Origin: Acidovorax sp. Leaf160
Lineage (GTDB): Bacteria > Pseudomonadota > Gammaproteobacteria > Burkholderiales > Burkholderiaceae_C
Assembly: GCF_001424265.1 (NCBI RefSeq)
Contig: NZ_LMOV01000001.1
Location: 63,387-127,386, forward strand
Reading direction: 5' to 3'
DNA: 64,000 nucleotides
A program made the position numbers and the translations under genes. Each line of letters begins with the position of its first letter. The first letter of the stretch is position 1. Positions 36,002-45,094 of this stretch are shown one piece after another. Under the pieces are notes generated by a model. The model was not told the origin of the DNA, searched no databases, and was given only the letters and a program-made list of their open reading frames with translations.

Positions 36002-36491
36002 GCGGTTGGGTTTTGTTACATGGAGGCTCCAAAGCTAACATTCGATAAATCTATTAACCAGCCAAAATTGATTGCGTTGACCGTCGTTAACGATGCAGGG
36101 GGTGTTCCGGATCGTCTTCGTCGCTGCTTGGTCGATGATGTCGGCCATGTGATGGCGACCTGCAGGGCAGCGCACGCGAGATGCCGAGGCGCCCTGCCAA
36201 AATGCAGGCCTCCGGTCGCGGCCCTGCAGGTCGACGGTCTTGCGGAGGGGGTGCAGATGGTGTGTTCACGTTTGACATGCGCGCGAAGCAGGGTCCCGGC
36301 TCCACGGGACGTCCGGGATCGCCCGCTCGAGAGCGTCTGCCCACGCGCTGGTCCCGCTGCCCGTCCCGTCCCTTGTTGAGCTATCGTCGGCCCGCAATTC
36401 ACCTGCCCGCTTCACCAGCTTCACCAGCTTCACCAGCTTCACGCGCTTCACCCGCTTCACCCGCTGCCCTGCTGCCTTAACGCCCCAAGCC
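36002..36491. other. 490-bp divergent region between the IPTL-CTERM gene and xrtH
   Basis: The left 100 bp (36030-36100) are clearly AT-richer than the surroundings and probably hold promoter elements for the IPTL-CTERM gene. The middle has an imperfect palindromic set around CTGCAGG / CCTGCAG (36161-36230). The right end holds the 9-bp tandem repeat before xrtH. An open plus frame at 36020-36379 lacks coding character and no ribosome-binding site is visible. I see no RNA gene. Confidence 0.5.
36409..36462. repeat. 9-bp tandem repeat upstream of xrtH
   Basis: Six consecutive units of GCTTCACCA or close variants run from 36409 to 36462 and stop 29 bp before the xrtH start. The array occupies the place of the 5' leader and has no obvious ribosome-binding site, so copy number might affect expression. 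Confidence 0.85.
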
Positions 36492-37109
36492 ATGCTGCGC
36501 TTCTTCGCACTTTTCCTCTTCCTGCAGCTCTCGCTGTTCGGATTGAACATCCTGAACTGGGTGCAGGAGCACATCGTGTTGCCCTGGACGGCGCTGCTCG
36601 CGCACATCTGCGCGACGTTGGTCACCACCTTCGACAGCACCGCGGCGTCGGAAGGCAAGGTGCTCTGGAACCAGGCGACCGGGTTCGGCGTGTCGATCGA
36701 GGCGGGCTGCAATGGCATCGAGGCCTGCATCGTGCTGTTCGCCGCGATCATGGCGTTCCCGTCCACCTGGCGGCACAAGCTGGTCGGCATCGTGGCGGGG
36801 TTCGCCGCCGTGCAGGCGCTCAACGTGGTGCGCGTGATCAGCCTGTTCTACCTGGGCCAGTGGAACACGGCGGTGTTCGACTTCGCGCACGAGTTCCTCT
36901 GGCAGGGCTTGATCATGCTGGACGTGCTGGTGGTCTGGCTGCTCTGGGTGCGAGCGGGGGCACGCAAGGCGCGGCTGAACGCGCCGCCGCCGCCCGATGA
37001 GCCGCCTGCGCCGCCGCTCGCTCCTCGCGCGCCGGTCCGGCCGTCCGGTGGCCCGGGGCAGGTCAGCTCATCGCTGGATCTTTCGCCGCACGCCAAGCCG
37101 TCCGTCTGA
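36492..37109 (+). CDS. xrtH: Exosortase H (IPTL-CTERM-specific)
   Basis: A 205-residue multi-spanning inner-membrane transpeptidase/protease of the exosortase family. The catalytic triad is visible: Cys73 in IEAGCNGIEACIV, Arg114 in NVVRVISLFYLG, and His133 in FDFAHEFLWQGL. The first 30 residues hold one membrane segment, and further ones lie near 76-92, 97-118 and 137-153. After 155 comes a cytoplasmic Pro-rich tail of about 50 residues. The short length and the EAGCNGIEA block fit XrtH, which processes proteins ending in an IPTL-CTERM domain; exactly such a protein is encoded next door at 34784-36001. A partner membrane protein follows at 37249. Confidence 0.93.
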   Translation: MLRFFALFLFLQLSLFGLNILNWVQEHIVLPWTALLAHICATLVTTFDSTAASEGKVLWNQATGFGVSIEAGCNGIEACIVLFAAIMAFPSTWRHKLVGIVAGFAAVQALNVVRVISLFYLGQWNTAVFDFAHEFLWQGLIMLDVLVVWLLWVRAGARKARLNAPPPPDEPPAPPLAPRAPVRPSGGPGQVSSSLDLSPHAKPSV

Positions 37110-37248
37110 TTCCGTGAGCCGCGACCCGTGGGAACGCATCACGAAGCGGGTCGCTCGTTCGCTCTTTCGCTCATTCATTCATTCATCGACTCATCCGGGC
37201 GCGGGCCCTCTCTCCCCACCCACTCCTGCCTGAACACAAGGAACTGCC

Positions 37249-37866
37249 ATGCGACGCCCTTCGGTGCTGGTGACTTTCGCGCTGTCCGCCTTCGTGGGCG
37301 TGCTGGCGCTGACCCTGCTGTGGACCAAGGTCTCGCCATGGACGTCGTATCCGGTGGCCGCGATCTCGCACATGGTGCTCGAGCGGGTGACCCCGATGTG
37401 GGTGCGCACGGTGCGTATCGCGCCGGGCCGCATCGAGGTGGACACCACCGTGGAAGTGCCGGTGGAGCAGGCGGGCGGGCGGCGTGCAGAAGTCACGCTC
37501 GACGCCGACCCCGGCCGCTATGCCTACGGTCTGCCGATCTTCCTGGCGCTGCTGGTCGCGGCGCGCGTCTCCGCCAAGGCCGGGGGCCGGCTGCGCCGGG
37601 CGGTGATGGGTTACCTGCTGCTGTTGCCGGCGCAGGCGGCCAGTCTGGTGATGTTTTTGCTCATGCAGCTGGCACTCACGGCCCGCATGGACATGGCCGC
37701 GCTGCGCGTGGTGGGCTGGGAGCTGAACGTCATCGTCTATGGCTACCAGCTCGGCGTGCTGGTGCTGCCCACGCTGATGCCGGTGCTGGTGTGGCTCTGG
37801 CTGGACCGCCAGTTCTTCAGCACCGTGATCGTGCAGGGCTGGAAGGATTCGATGGCGCGGCGCTGA
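37249..37866 (+). CDS. Exosortase H-associated membrane protein
   Basis: A 205-residue membrane protein. Hydrophobic segments lie at about residues 6-26, 94-106, 120-145 and 163-187, with a periplasmic loop (RVTPMWVRTVRIAPGRIEVDTTVEV) between the first two. It sits 139 bp after xrtH on the same strand with a good ribosome-binding site (AAGGAAC). I recognise it as the membrane protein that commonly accompanies XrtH; its role is unknown, perhaps assisting substrate delivery or release. The gap to xrtH holds a (CATT) tetranucleotide run near 37173-37186. Confidence 0.82.
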   Translation: MRRPSVLVTFALSAFVGVLALTLLWTKVSPWTSYPVAAISHMVLERVTPMWVRTVRIAPGRIEVDTTVEVPVEQAGGRRAEVTLDADPGRYAYGLPIFLALLVAARVSAKAGGRLRRAVMGYLLLLPAQAASLVMFLLMQLALTARMDMAALRVVGWELNVIVYGYQLGVLVLPTLMPVLVWLWLDRQFFSTVIVQGWKDSMARR

Positions 37867-37908
37867 CGCGCTCCGGCCGGCCCTGGGCCGCGCCCGGGGT
37901 CCATCTCG

Positions 37909-38997
37909 CTACGCCGCCAGCGGCTCCTCACCCATCGCCTCGATCTGCTCCTGCAGCTGATGGACCTGGCCGCGCCAGTAGTCGCTGCTGCCGAACCAGG
38001 GAAAGTTGATCGGGAAGATCGGGTCGGCCCAGCGGCGGGCCAGCCAGGCGCTGTAGTGGATGAGCCGCAGCGTGCGCAGCGGCTCGATCAGCGCCAGCTC
38101 GCGCCGGTCGAAGCTGCGGAACTGCTCGTAGCCGTCCAGCAGGGCGGACAGCTGCTGGGTGCGCTGGCGGCGGTCGCCCGAGAGCATCATCCAGAGATCC
38201 TGCACCGCCGGACCGGTGCGCGCGTCGTCCAGGTCGACGAAGTGCGGGCCGCCCCGGCCGTATTCGTCCAGCGGCGTCCACAGCACGTTGCCGGGGTGGC
38301 AGTCACCGTGCAGGCGGATCGGGGTCGCCGTCTGGAGGCTGAATTTTGAGTCAAAACCGCCTCCGGCGATTGATGCATAAGCGTTTGATGCTATTAATTC
38401 GATAGCATGTGTGCAGGCATCGCGCCAAGCCGATTGCTGGTCCAGCGGAATGATGCCCGCACCCAGCAGCCAGTCGAAAGGCTCCCCCGCCAGCGTCCGT
38501 ACGTCGATGGCGGGGCGGTGCACGAAGGGGCGGGCCGCGCCCACGGTGTGGATGCGCGCAAGGAAGCGGCCGATCCACTCCAGCACCTCGAAGTCGTCCA
38601 GCTCCGGCGTGCGGCCGCCGCGCCAGGGGCTGACGGAAAAGGCAAAACCGGCATGCGTGTGCAGCGTGCGCCCGTCGATGGCCAAGGGCGCCACCATGGG
38701 CACCTCGGCGGCCGCCAGCTCGGCCGCGAAGGCGTGTTCTTCCAGGATCTGCGCCTCGCTCCAGCGGCCGGGACGGTAGAACTTGGCCACCACCCGGGCG
38801 CCGTCGTTCTCCAGCGTGGCCTGGTAGACCCGGTTCTCGTACGAACCCAGCGCCATCAGCCGGCCATCGCCATGGAGGCCCACGCTGGCCAGGGCGTCCA
38901 GCACCAGATCGGGCGTGAGCGTGGCGTAGGCGTGGGCGCCTGCCGGCGCGTCGCTGCCGAAGGGGGAAGGAAAGGAAGGGGCTGAGGGCGTCTGCAT
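37909..38997 (-). CDS. srkA: Stress response serine/threonine kinase YihE/SrkA
   Basis: A 362-residue protein kinase of the APH-like fold (SrkA/RdoA), which limits stress-induced cell death. Key parts are ALGSYENRVYQATLEN, the ATP Lys in RVVAKFYRPGRWS (residue 72), the catalytic loop IRLHGDCHPGNVLW (about 227-240) and the metal-binding VDLDDARTG. It is about 35 residues longer than E. coli SrkA. About 20 of these (residues 199-218, reading HAIELIASNAYASIAGGGFD) are encoded by a copy of dispersed repeat A inserted in frame just before the catalytic loop. The frame is intact, so the protein is probably functional with an extended loop, but this is unproven. Confidence 0.92.
   Translation of the reverse strand: MQTPSAPSFPSPFGSDAPAGAHAYATLTPDLVLDALASVGLHGDGRLMALGSYENRVYQATLENDGARVVAKFYRPGRWSEAQILEEHAFAAELAAAEVPMVAPLAIDGRTLHTHAGFAFSVSPWRGGRTPELDDFEVLEWIGRFLARIHTVGAARPFVHRPAIDVRTLAGEPFDWLLGAGIIPLDQQSAWRDACTHAIELIASNAYASIAGGGFDSKFSLQTATPIRLHGDCHPGNVLWTPLDEYGRGGPHFVDLDDARTGPAVQDLWMMLSGDRRQRTQQLSALLDGYEQFRSFDRRELALIEPLRTLRLIHYSAWLARRWADPIFPINFPWFGSSDYWRGQVHQLQEQIEAMGEEPLAA
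38341..38408. repeat. Dispersed repeat A copy inside srkA
   Basis: On the minus strand it reads ATGCTATCGAATTAATAGC, then CGCTTATGCATCAATCGCCG, GAGGC and TTTTGACTCAAAATT. The order and spacing agree with the copy at 55348-55412 and, less closely, with those at 13501 and 39068. Here all of it is translated. Confidence 0.8.
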
Positions 38998-39067
38998 GCG
39001 TGCATTGTCGGTGACCGGCCGTGCCCGCCCGTGTTGCCGTCCAGGTCGTCCTGGCCACCCGGAGTCC

Positions 39068-39129
39068 CATGAAAAAAGCCGCCGGCGCTGATCGAATCAG
39101 CGCGGGCAGCTATGGTTTCGATAGCTGCC
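39068..39129 (-). repeat. Dispersed repeat A copy acting as terminator of ohr
   Basis: On the minus strand CAGCTATCGAAACCATAGCTG is followed by GCGCTGAT-tcg-ATCAGCGC, CGGCGGC and TTTTTT. The 8-bp perfect stem plus T run (39072-39103) form a rho-independent terminator 60 bp past the ohr stop. Confidence 0.8.
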
Positions 39130-39163
39130 GCAGAGCGGAAGCCTCGAAACGAGGGGGGCGGGA

Positions 39164-39580
<417 letters not shown>

Positions 39581-39650
39581 GGTGCGTTCCTTCGGTGGTG
39601 GTAGTTGCAGGAAAAATGGCCGGAGCCAGGGTGAAAGCGGTGCGGCCGAG

Positions 39651-40139
39651 TCAACCTGCCGGGGCAGGCGGTCGGGTCAACCGGTCGCGCAAAGTGGTGA
39701 GTTGCCGGGTGATGGCCGTGAGTTCGGGCACCGTGCACTGCGCGCTTTCCAGCACGCACTGCGGAATCGGTTCAGCCTGCTGGCGCAGCGCCCGGCCCTG
39801 CGGGGTGAGGGTGATGCGCACGCGGCGCTCGTCCTGCACATCGCGCAGGCGGGACACATGGCCCGAAGCCTCCAGCCGCTTGAGCAGCGGAGTCAGCGTG
39901 CCGGAATCGAGGAACAGCCGCTCACCCAGCTCGGACACGGTGACGCCGTCGCGTTCCCACAGCGTGAGCATCACCACGTACTGCGGGTAGGTGAGGCCGA
40001 GGGCTGCAAGCAAGGGCGCATAGAGCTTGGTCATCGCCAGCGATGCGGAATACAGCGCGAAGCAGACCTGGTTGTCCAGCCGCAGCAACTCGTCGGCGGC
40101 CAGGCCGGCGGAAGGGTGGGTGGAGGGGTGCGCTGTCAT
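39651..40139 (-). CDS. ohrR: MarR family organic-peroxide sensor OhrR
   Basis: A 162-residue MarR-type repressor. The peroxide-sensing Cys is in [20 protein letters not shown], the OhrR signature near the N-terminus. The winged helix is [26 protein letters not shown] followed by the wing [13 protein letters not shown] start it at the ATG at 40139; an in-frame TTG at 40160 lies within the palindromic operator and is less likely. OhrR releases DNA when its cysteine is oxidised by organic peroxides, de-repressing itself and ohr. Confidence 0.94.
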   Translation of the reverse strand: MTAHPSTHPSAGLAADELLRLDNQVCFALYSASLAMTKLYAPLLAALGLTYPQYVVMLTLWERDGVTVSELGERLFLDSGTLTPLLKRLEASGHVSRLRDVQDERRVRITLTPQGRALRQQAEPIPQCVLESAQCTVPELTAITRQLTTLRDRLTRPPAPAG

Positions 40140-40157
40140 GGTTTGAATTATTGCTGA

Positions 40158-40181
40158 CAATTAAATTGCGTGCAATTCAAT
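40158..40181 (-). promoter_or_regulatory. OhrR operator
   Basis: The sequence contains CAATTAAATTG followed directly by overlapping AATTGCGTGCAATTCAAT. Such AT-rich inverted repeats around AATT match known OhrR boxes. It lies 18 bp upstream of the ohrR ATG. Confidence 0.7.
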
Positions 40182-40292
40182 CGATAAAACCACTGTGTTC
40201 TGAATGGTTTCCGGGGTGAGGAAGGTTTCGCTCCGGAAATCGAGCGCTGCAGGCCATTTGGGCGGGAATGGAGTGCAGCGCCGTCGCCTCCC

Positions 40293-41141
40293 TCAGTAGC
40301 TGTACACGCCCTGGCCCGTCTTGCGGCCCAGGCGTCCGGCAGCCACCATTTCCTTGAGCAGCGGGCAGGGGCGGTACTTGCTGTCGCCGAACTCGTCCAG
40401 ATAGACGTTCATCACGGCCAGGCACACGTCCAGACCGATCATGTCGGCCAGCGCCAGCGGGCCGATGGGCTGGTTGCAGCCGAGCTTCATGCCCGCGTCG
40501 ATGTCTTCCGGCGTGGCCAGGCCCTCGGCCAGCACGAAGAAAGCCTCATTGATCATCGGCACCAGGATGCGGTTGACCACGAAGCCCGGCGCGTTCTTCA
40601 CCGTGATGGGGCTCTTGCCCAGCGCCTCGGCCAGCGCCTTGACGGCGTCGTGCGTGGCGTCGCTGGTCTGCAGGCCGCGGATGATCTCCACCAGCGCCAT
40701 CATCGGCACCGGGTTGAAGAAGTGCATGCCGATGAAGCGGTCGGGCCGCGAGGTGGCGGCGGCCAGCTGCGTGATGGAGATCGACGAGGTGTTCGAGGCG
40801 ATGATGACCTCGGGCGCCACGGCGGCGTCCACCTGTTTCAGGATCTTCACCTTCAGTTCCTGGTTCTCGGTGGCGGCCTCGATGATCAGTTGCGCGGCCT
40901 TCAGGTCGTCGTAGTTCGTCGATGTCTTGATGCGCGCCAGCGCCGCGTCCTTGTCGGCCGCGGTGATCTTTTCCTTCTTGATGAGCCGGTCCAGGCTGCC
41001 GGCCACGGTGGCCCGGCCCTTCTGCACGGCAGCGTCGGAAATATCGACCATCACCGCGTCGATGCCCGCCACCGCGCAGGCCTGCGCGATGCCGTTGCCC
41101 ATGGTGCCCGCGCCGATGATGCCGACGGTCTTGATCGTCAT
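40293..41141 (-). CDS. 3-hydroxybutyryl-CoA dehydrogenase
   Basis: A 282-residue NAD(P)-dependent enzyme that interconverts acetoacetyl-CoA and 3-hydroxybutyryl-CoA. The nucleotide-binding [17 protein letters not shown] opens the protein. SNTSSISIT and the catalytic His in [15 protein letters not shown] follow, then the Asn in [15 protein letters not shown]. The C-terminal helical domain ends with [14 protein letters not shown], the standard ending. Length is the family norm. It appears to be a single gene, divergent from the broken GMC oxidoreductase gene (123 bp). Confidence 0.95.
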   Translation of the reverse strand: MTIKTVGIIGAGTMGNGIAQACAVAGIDAVMVDISDAAVQKGRATVAGSLDRLIKKEKITAADKDAALARIKTSTNYDDLKAAQLIIEAATENQELKVKILKQVDAAVAPEVIIASNTSSISITQLAAATSRPDRFIGMHFFNPVPMMALVEIIRGLQTSDATHDAVKALAEALGKSPITVKNAPGFVVNRILVPMINEAFFVLAEGLATPEDIDAGMKLGCNQPIGPLALADMIGLDVCLAVMNVYLDEFGDSKYRPCPLLKEMVAAGRLGRKTGQGVYSY

Positions 41142-41264
41142 GTGATGTCCCTTGCAATGAGTGGAAGTGGCTGGAAAAAAGCTGCTGCGATGGTATCGGC
41201 AATCACCGCGCAAGCCGTCGCGCGGGCGGTTGGCTCGGCGGGCGGCCGGTGGTACAAGCGGGCC

Positions 41265-42865
41265 ATGTTCGACTACATCGTCATCGGTGGCGGGTCGGCC
41301 GGCTGCGTGCTGGCCGGGCGCCTGAGCGCAGACCCCGCCGTGCGCGTGTGCCTGCTGGAGGCAGGCCCGGCGGACACCAGTGCGCTCATCCACTGCCCCG
41401 CCGGCCTGGCGGGCTTGGGCCGTGCCAAGGCGCTCAACTGGGACCAGCACACCACGCCCCAGCCCGGCCTGGACGGGCGCCGGGGCCTGCAGCCGCGCGG
41501 GCGGGTGCTGGGCGGCTCCAGCTCCATCAACGCGATGATCTACGTGCGCGGCCAGCCGGCCGACTACGACCACTGGGCGCAGGAGGCCGGCAACCCGGGA
41601 TGGGGCTGGGCCGACGTGCTGCCGTACTTCCTGCGCGCTGAACACAACGAGCGCGGCGCGAACGCATGGCAGCCACCGGCGGTCCGCTGAACGTGGCCGA
41701 TCTGCAGTCGCCCCACCGCGTGGCGCGCGCCTTCGTGGAAGCCGGCGTGCAGGCCGGCCACCCGCGCAACGCCGACTTCAACGGCGCGTCGCAGGAAGGC
41801 GTGGGGCTCTACCAGGTCACGCACCGGGGCGGCGAGCGCTTCAGCGCCGCCAAGGCGTACCTGACGCCGCACCGGGGCCGGCCCAACCTGCGCGTGGAGA
41901 CGGGCGCACGCGCGACCCGCATCCTCTTCGATGGGGCTGGCGGCCGCCGCGCCGTGGGCGTGGAGTTTCTGCAGGGCGGCGCCCTGCACACCGTGCGGGC
42001 CCGGCGCGAGGTGCTGCTGTCGGCAGGTGCGCTGCTGTCGCCGCAGCTGCTGATGCTCTCCGGCATCGGCCCGGCGGCGCAACTGCAGCGCCACGGCATC
42101 GCCGTGCGGCACGACCTGCCCGGCGTGGGCGAGCACCTGCACGACCACCCCGACGTGGTGCAGGTGATGGACACCCCCGCGCTCACCGACCTCTTTGGCC
42201 TCTCCCTCGCCGGGGCGCGCAACCTGCTCGGCGGCGTGCGCGAGTGGCGGGCCCGCCGCACCGGCCTGCTGACCACCAACTTCGCCGAGGCCGGCGGCTT
42301 CATCAAGAGCCGCCCGGAAGAGGCCGCGCCCGATCTGCAGCTGCACTTCGTCATCGCCAAGCTGCTGGACCACGGGCGCGAATGGAGCTGGGGCCACGGC
42401 TATTCGTGCCACGTCTGCCTGCTGCAGCCGCGCAGCCGTGGCCGCGTGACGCTGGCGAGCGCCGACCCGCAGGCGCTGCCACTGGTGGACCCGGCCTTCT
42501 TCGCCGATGCCGATGACCTGCGCCGCATGGTGCAGGGCGTGCGCCGCATGCGCGAGATCCTCGTGCAGCCCGCCCTGTCCGCCCTGGGCGGGCGCGAGCT
42601 GGCCCGCAGTGCCGGCGCGCAGAGCGATGAGCAGATCGCGCAATTCATCGCCCGCCATGCCGACACCGTCTACCACCCGGTGGGCAGCTGCCGCATGGGG
42701 CCGGGCCCGCTGGACGTGGTGGATGCGCAGTTGCGTGTGCACGGCGTGCAGGGCCTGCGGGTGGTGGACGCCTCCGTCATGCCGCGCATCGTGAGCGGCA
42801 ACACCAACGCGCCGACGATCATGATCGCGGAGAAGGCGGTCGATGGGCTGCGCGCTGGCGGCTGA
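41265..42865 (+). pseudogene. GMC family oxidoreductase (choline dehydrogenase-like), frameshifted
   Basis: Two overlapping frames together make one GMC flavoprotein of about 530 residues. The first (41265-41690) has the FAD motif [16 protein letters not shown] and [19 protein letters not shown] and runs to [14 protein letters not shown], then leaves the family sequence (QPPAVR, stop). The second (open from ATG 41666, in the -1 frame) resumes at [14 protein letters not shown] and continues to the active site [11 protein letters not shown] and [13 protein letters not shown]. The break is near 41670: a one-base loss in the codons between AW and GGPLN would explain it. It would be inactive if real, since the FAD and catalytic parts are on separate products. 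A sequencing error is possible. There is no homopolymer at the site. Confidence 0.88.
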
Positions 42866-42973
42866 AGCGTGTAGAGCGCGGCGTTGCCGACTGGCCACGC
42901 CCCGCGGTGGGGCGTGTCGTGGCACGCACGTTGCTTGCGCTGTGGGCTTTCTCTACACGCGAACTTTCAGCCC

Positions 42974-43417
42974 ATGAACCGCAACGACGTGACCGAAAAA
43001 ATCATTGGCACCAAGGTATCGAAGGGCCTGCAATGGCATGACATCGCCACCCAGGTCGGCCAGTCGAAGGAGTGGACGACGGCACTGTGCCTGGGACAGA
43101 TGACCGCCTCGCCCGAACAGGCCCAGGTGCTGGGCCGCATCTTCGATCTGACCGACGAGGAGCAGAAATGGCTGCAGGTGGTGCCGTACAAGGGCTCGCT
43201 GCCCACGCCCGTGCCCACCGACCCGCTCATCTACCGCTGGTACGAGATCGTCAGCGTGTACGGCAGCACCATCAAGGAGCTGATCCACGAGGAGTTCGGC
43301 GACGGCATCATGAGCGCCATCGACTTCAGCATGGATATCCAGCGCCAGGCCGATCCCAAGGGCGACCGCGTCAACGTGGTGCTGTCGGGCAAGTTCCTGC
43401 CGTACAAGCAGTATTGA
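42974..43417 (+). CDS. cynS: Cyanate hydratase (cyanase)
   Basis: A 147-residue decameric enzyme that converts cyanate and bicarbonate to ammonia and carbon dioxide (via carbamate). The N-terminal helix-turn-helix-like fold covers KGLQWHDIATQVGQSKEW. The active site residues Arg and Glu are in YRWYEIVSVYGSTIKEL and the Ser in GIMSAIDFSMDIQR. It is 9 residues shorter than the E. coli enzyme. No cynT carbonic anhydrase or cynR lies beside it, so it stands alone 108 bp after the GMC gene. Confidence 0.96.
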   Translation: MNRNDVTEKIIGTKVSKGLQWHDIATQVGQSKEWTTALCLGQMTASPEQAQVLGRIFDLTDEEQKWLQVVPYKGSLPTPVPTDPLIYRWYEIVSVYGSTIKELIHEEFGDGIMSAIDFSMDIQRQADPKGDRVNVVLSGKFLPYKQY

Positions 43418-43742
43418 TTCGGTACACCTCCTGAGGCCCTTCGGGCCTTCCCCCCGCTCTCTACGCGCTGCGCGCTCCGGGCGAGGGCGACGCCAGCGGC
43501 CTGGCAAAGCCAGTTCCGCGGCGTCTGCTGGCATGGCCTGCTCCGCGGCCTTCGGACGGGTGACGCCGTGCCGGCTCGACCCGCCGGGGCGTGGGCGGCG
43601 ATGGAGGGAGCCGAGCGTCGTGGTCCGGGTGCGTGAGTGTGAGCGTGAGCGTGCAGCTGCGCGCAGTCGCTCTATCATCGCCGGCTGCAGTGCCTGATCG
43701 CCAGGCGCTTCCACGCACACCCCATTTCTTGACGTTTTCCCC
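43418..43742. other. Gap between cynS and purT
   Basis: It holds a repeat B copy in its first 110 bp. Near 43630-43655 there is a short GTGAGC repeat (three units). The rest shows no gene, and I could not assign a promoter with confidence. Confidence 0.5.
43445..43530. repeat. Dispersed repeat B copy (REP-like)
   Basis: It contains CCTGGCAAAGCCAGTTCC (43500-43517), identical to the reverse complement of 13636-13653, preceded by GGGCGACGCCAGCGG, which parallels the GCCACCGGTGGCGTCC next to that site. The left part has CCCCCCGCTCTC and a GC-rich palindrome. Confidence 0.75.
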
Positions 43743-44984
43743 ATGACCACTCTCGGCACCCCCCTCTCGCCTTCCGCCACCAAAGTCATGCTGCTCGGCA
43801 GCGGCGAGCTGGGCAAGGAAGTCCTCATCGCCCTGCAGCGCCTGGGCGTCGAAACCATCGCCGTGGACCGCTATGAGAACGCGCCCGGCCAGCAGGTGGC
43901 GCACCATGCGCGCACCATCACCATGAGCGACCCGGCGCAGCTCAAGAGCCTGATCGAAGCCGAGCGCCCGCACCTGGTCGTGCCCGAGATCGAGGCCATC
44001 GCCACGCCCATGCTCGAAGCGCTGGAAGCCGCCGGCACCGTGCGCGTCATTCCTACGGCCCGCGCCGCGCGCCTGACCATGGACCGCGAAGGCATCCGCC
44101 GCCTGGCCGCCGAAACCCTGGGCCTGCCCACCAGCCCGTATCGCTTCTGCGATTCGGCGGAGGAACTGCAGGCCGCCATCGACGGCACCGATGGCCAGCC
44201 CGCCATCGGCTTTCCGTGCGTGGTCAAGCCGGTGATGAGCAGCTCCGGCAAGGGCCAGAGCAAGCTGGACGGCCCGGCCGACGTGCAAAAGGCGTGGGAC
44301 TACGCCATGGCCGGCGGCCGCGTGAGCCATGGCCGCGTCATCGTCGAAGGCTTCATCGACTTCGAGTACGAGATCACCCTGCTCACGGTGCGCGCCAAGG
44401 CCGCTGACGGCAGCATCCAGACCTCGTTCTGCGAACCCATCGGCCACAAGCAGGTCAGCGGCGACTACGTGGAAAGCTGGCAGCCCCAGCCCATGCCGTC
44501 CCTGGCGCTGCAACGCGCCCAGGACATCGCCCGGGCCGTGACCGACGACCTGGGCCGCGGCCTGGACGGCCAGCCCTCGGGCCTGGGCCTCTTCGGCGTG
44601 GAACTGTTCGTGAAGGGCGACGAAGTGTGGTTCAGCGAAGTGAGCCCGCGCCCGCACGACACCGGCCTGGTCACCCTGGCCACGCAGCACCAGAGCGAAT
44701 TCGAGCTGCATGCCCGCGCCATCCTGGGCCTGCCGGTGGACACCACCCTGCGCAACCCGGGCGCCAGCGCCGTGATCTACGGCGGCGTCGATGCGCAGGG
44801 CATCGTCTTCGACGGCGTGGAAGAAGCGCTGGCCGTGCCGGGCACCGACCTGCGCCTGTTCGGCAAGCCGGAGAGCTTCACCAAGCGGCGCATGGGCGTG
44901 GCAGTGGCCCGCGCGGACGACGTGGATACCGCCCGCGCCAACGCCAAGCTGGCGGCGGGCAAGGTGAAGCCGCGCCAGGGCTGA
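43743..44984 (+). CDS. purT: Phosphoribosylglycinamide formyltransferase 2 (formate-dependent)
   Basis: A 413-residue ATP-grasp enzyme that uses formate and ATP to formylate GAR in purine synthesis, independent of folate. The N-terminal domain reads [22 protein letters not shown], a PurT hallmark. [20 protein letters not shown], the ATP-binding [35 protein letters not shown], and [26 protein letters not shown] follow. The length slightly exceeds E. coli PurT (392). The gene is single; both neighbours are unrelated. Confidence 0.96.
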   Translation: MTTLGTPLSPSATKVMLLGSGELGKEVLIALQRLGVETIAVDRYENAPGQQVAHHARTITMSDPAQLKSLIEAERPHLVVPEIEAIATPMLEALEAAGTVRVIPTARAARLTMDREGIRRLAAETLGLPTSPYRFCDSAEELQAAIDGTDGQPAIGFPCVVKPVMSSSGKGQSKLDGPADVQKAWDYAMAGGRVSHGRVIVEGFIDFEYEITLLTVRAKAADGSIQTSFCEPIGHKQVSGDYVESWQPQPMPSLALQRAQDIARAVTDDLGRGLDGQPSGLGLFGVELFVKGDEVWFSEVSPRPHDTGLVTLATQHQSEFELHARAILGLPVDTTLRNPGASAVIYGGVDAQGIVFDGVEEALAVPGTDLRLFGKPESFTKRRMGVAVARADDVDTARANAKLAAGKVKPRQG

Positions 44985-45094
44985 CCCGGCCGTGCTGGCG
45001 GTGCAGTCAGGCCCCGCCAACGTGACTTGGGTCCGGGCCTGGACCTGGATCGGCAGGGCTCGGCTCTGCCTCCCGGCCCACGTCCCGCAGCACC

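Noticed and set aside
36020-36379. A possible 119-residue protein in the XrtH divergent region
   Set aside because: There is no ribosome-binding site, the composition is not protein-like, and it covers the probable promoter of the IPTL-CTERM gene.
40140-40160. TTG at 40160 as the ohrR start
   Set aside because: It lies inside the palindromic operator and has no ribosome-binding site; ATG 40139 keeps the normal OhrR N-terminus.
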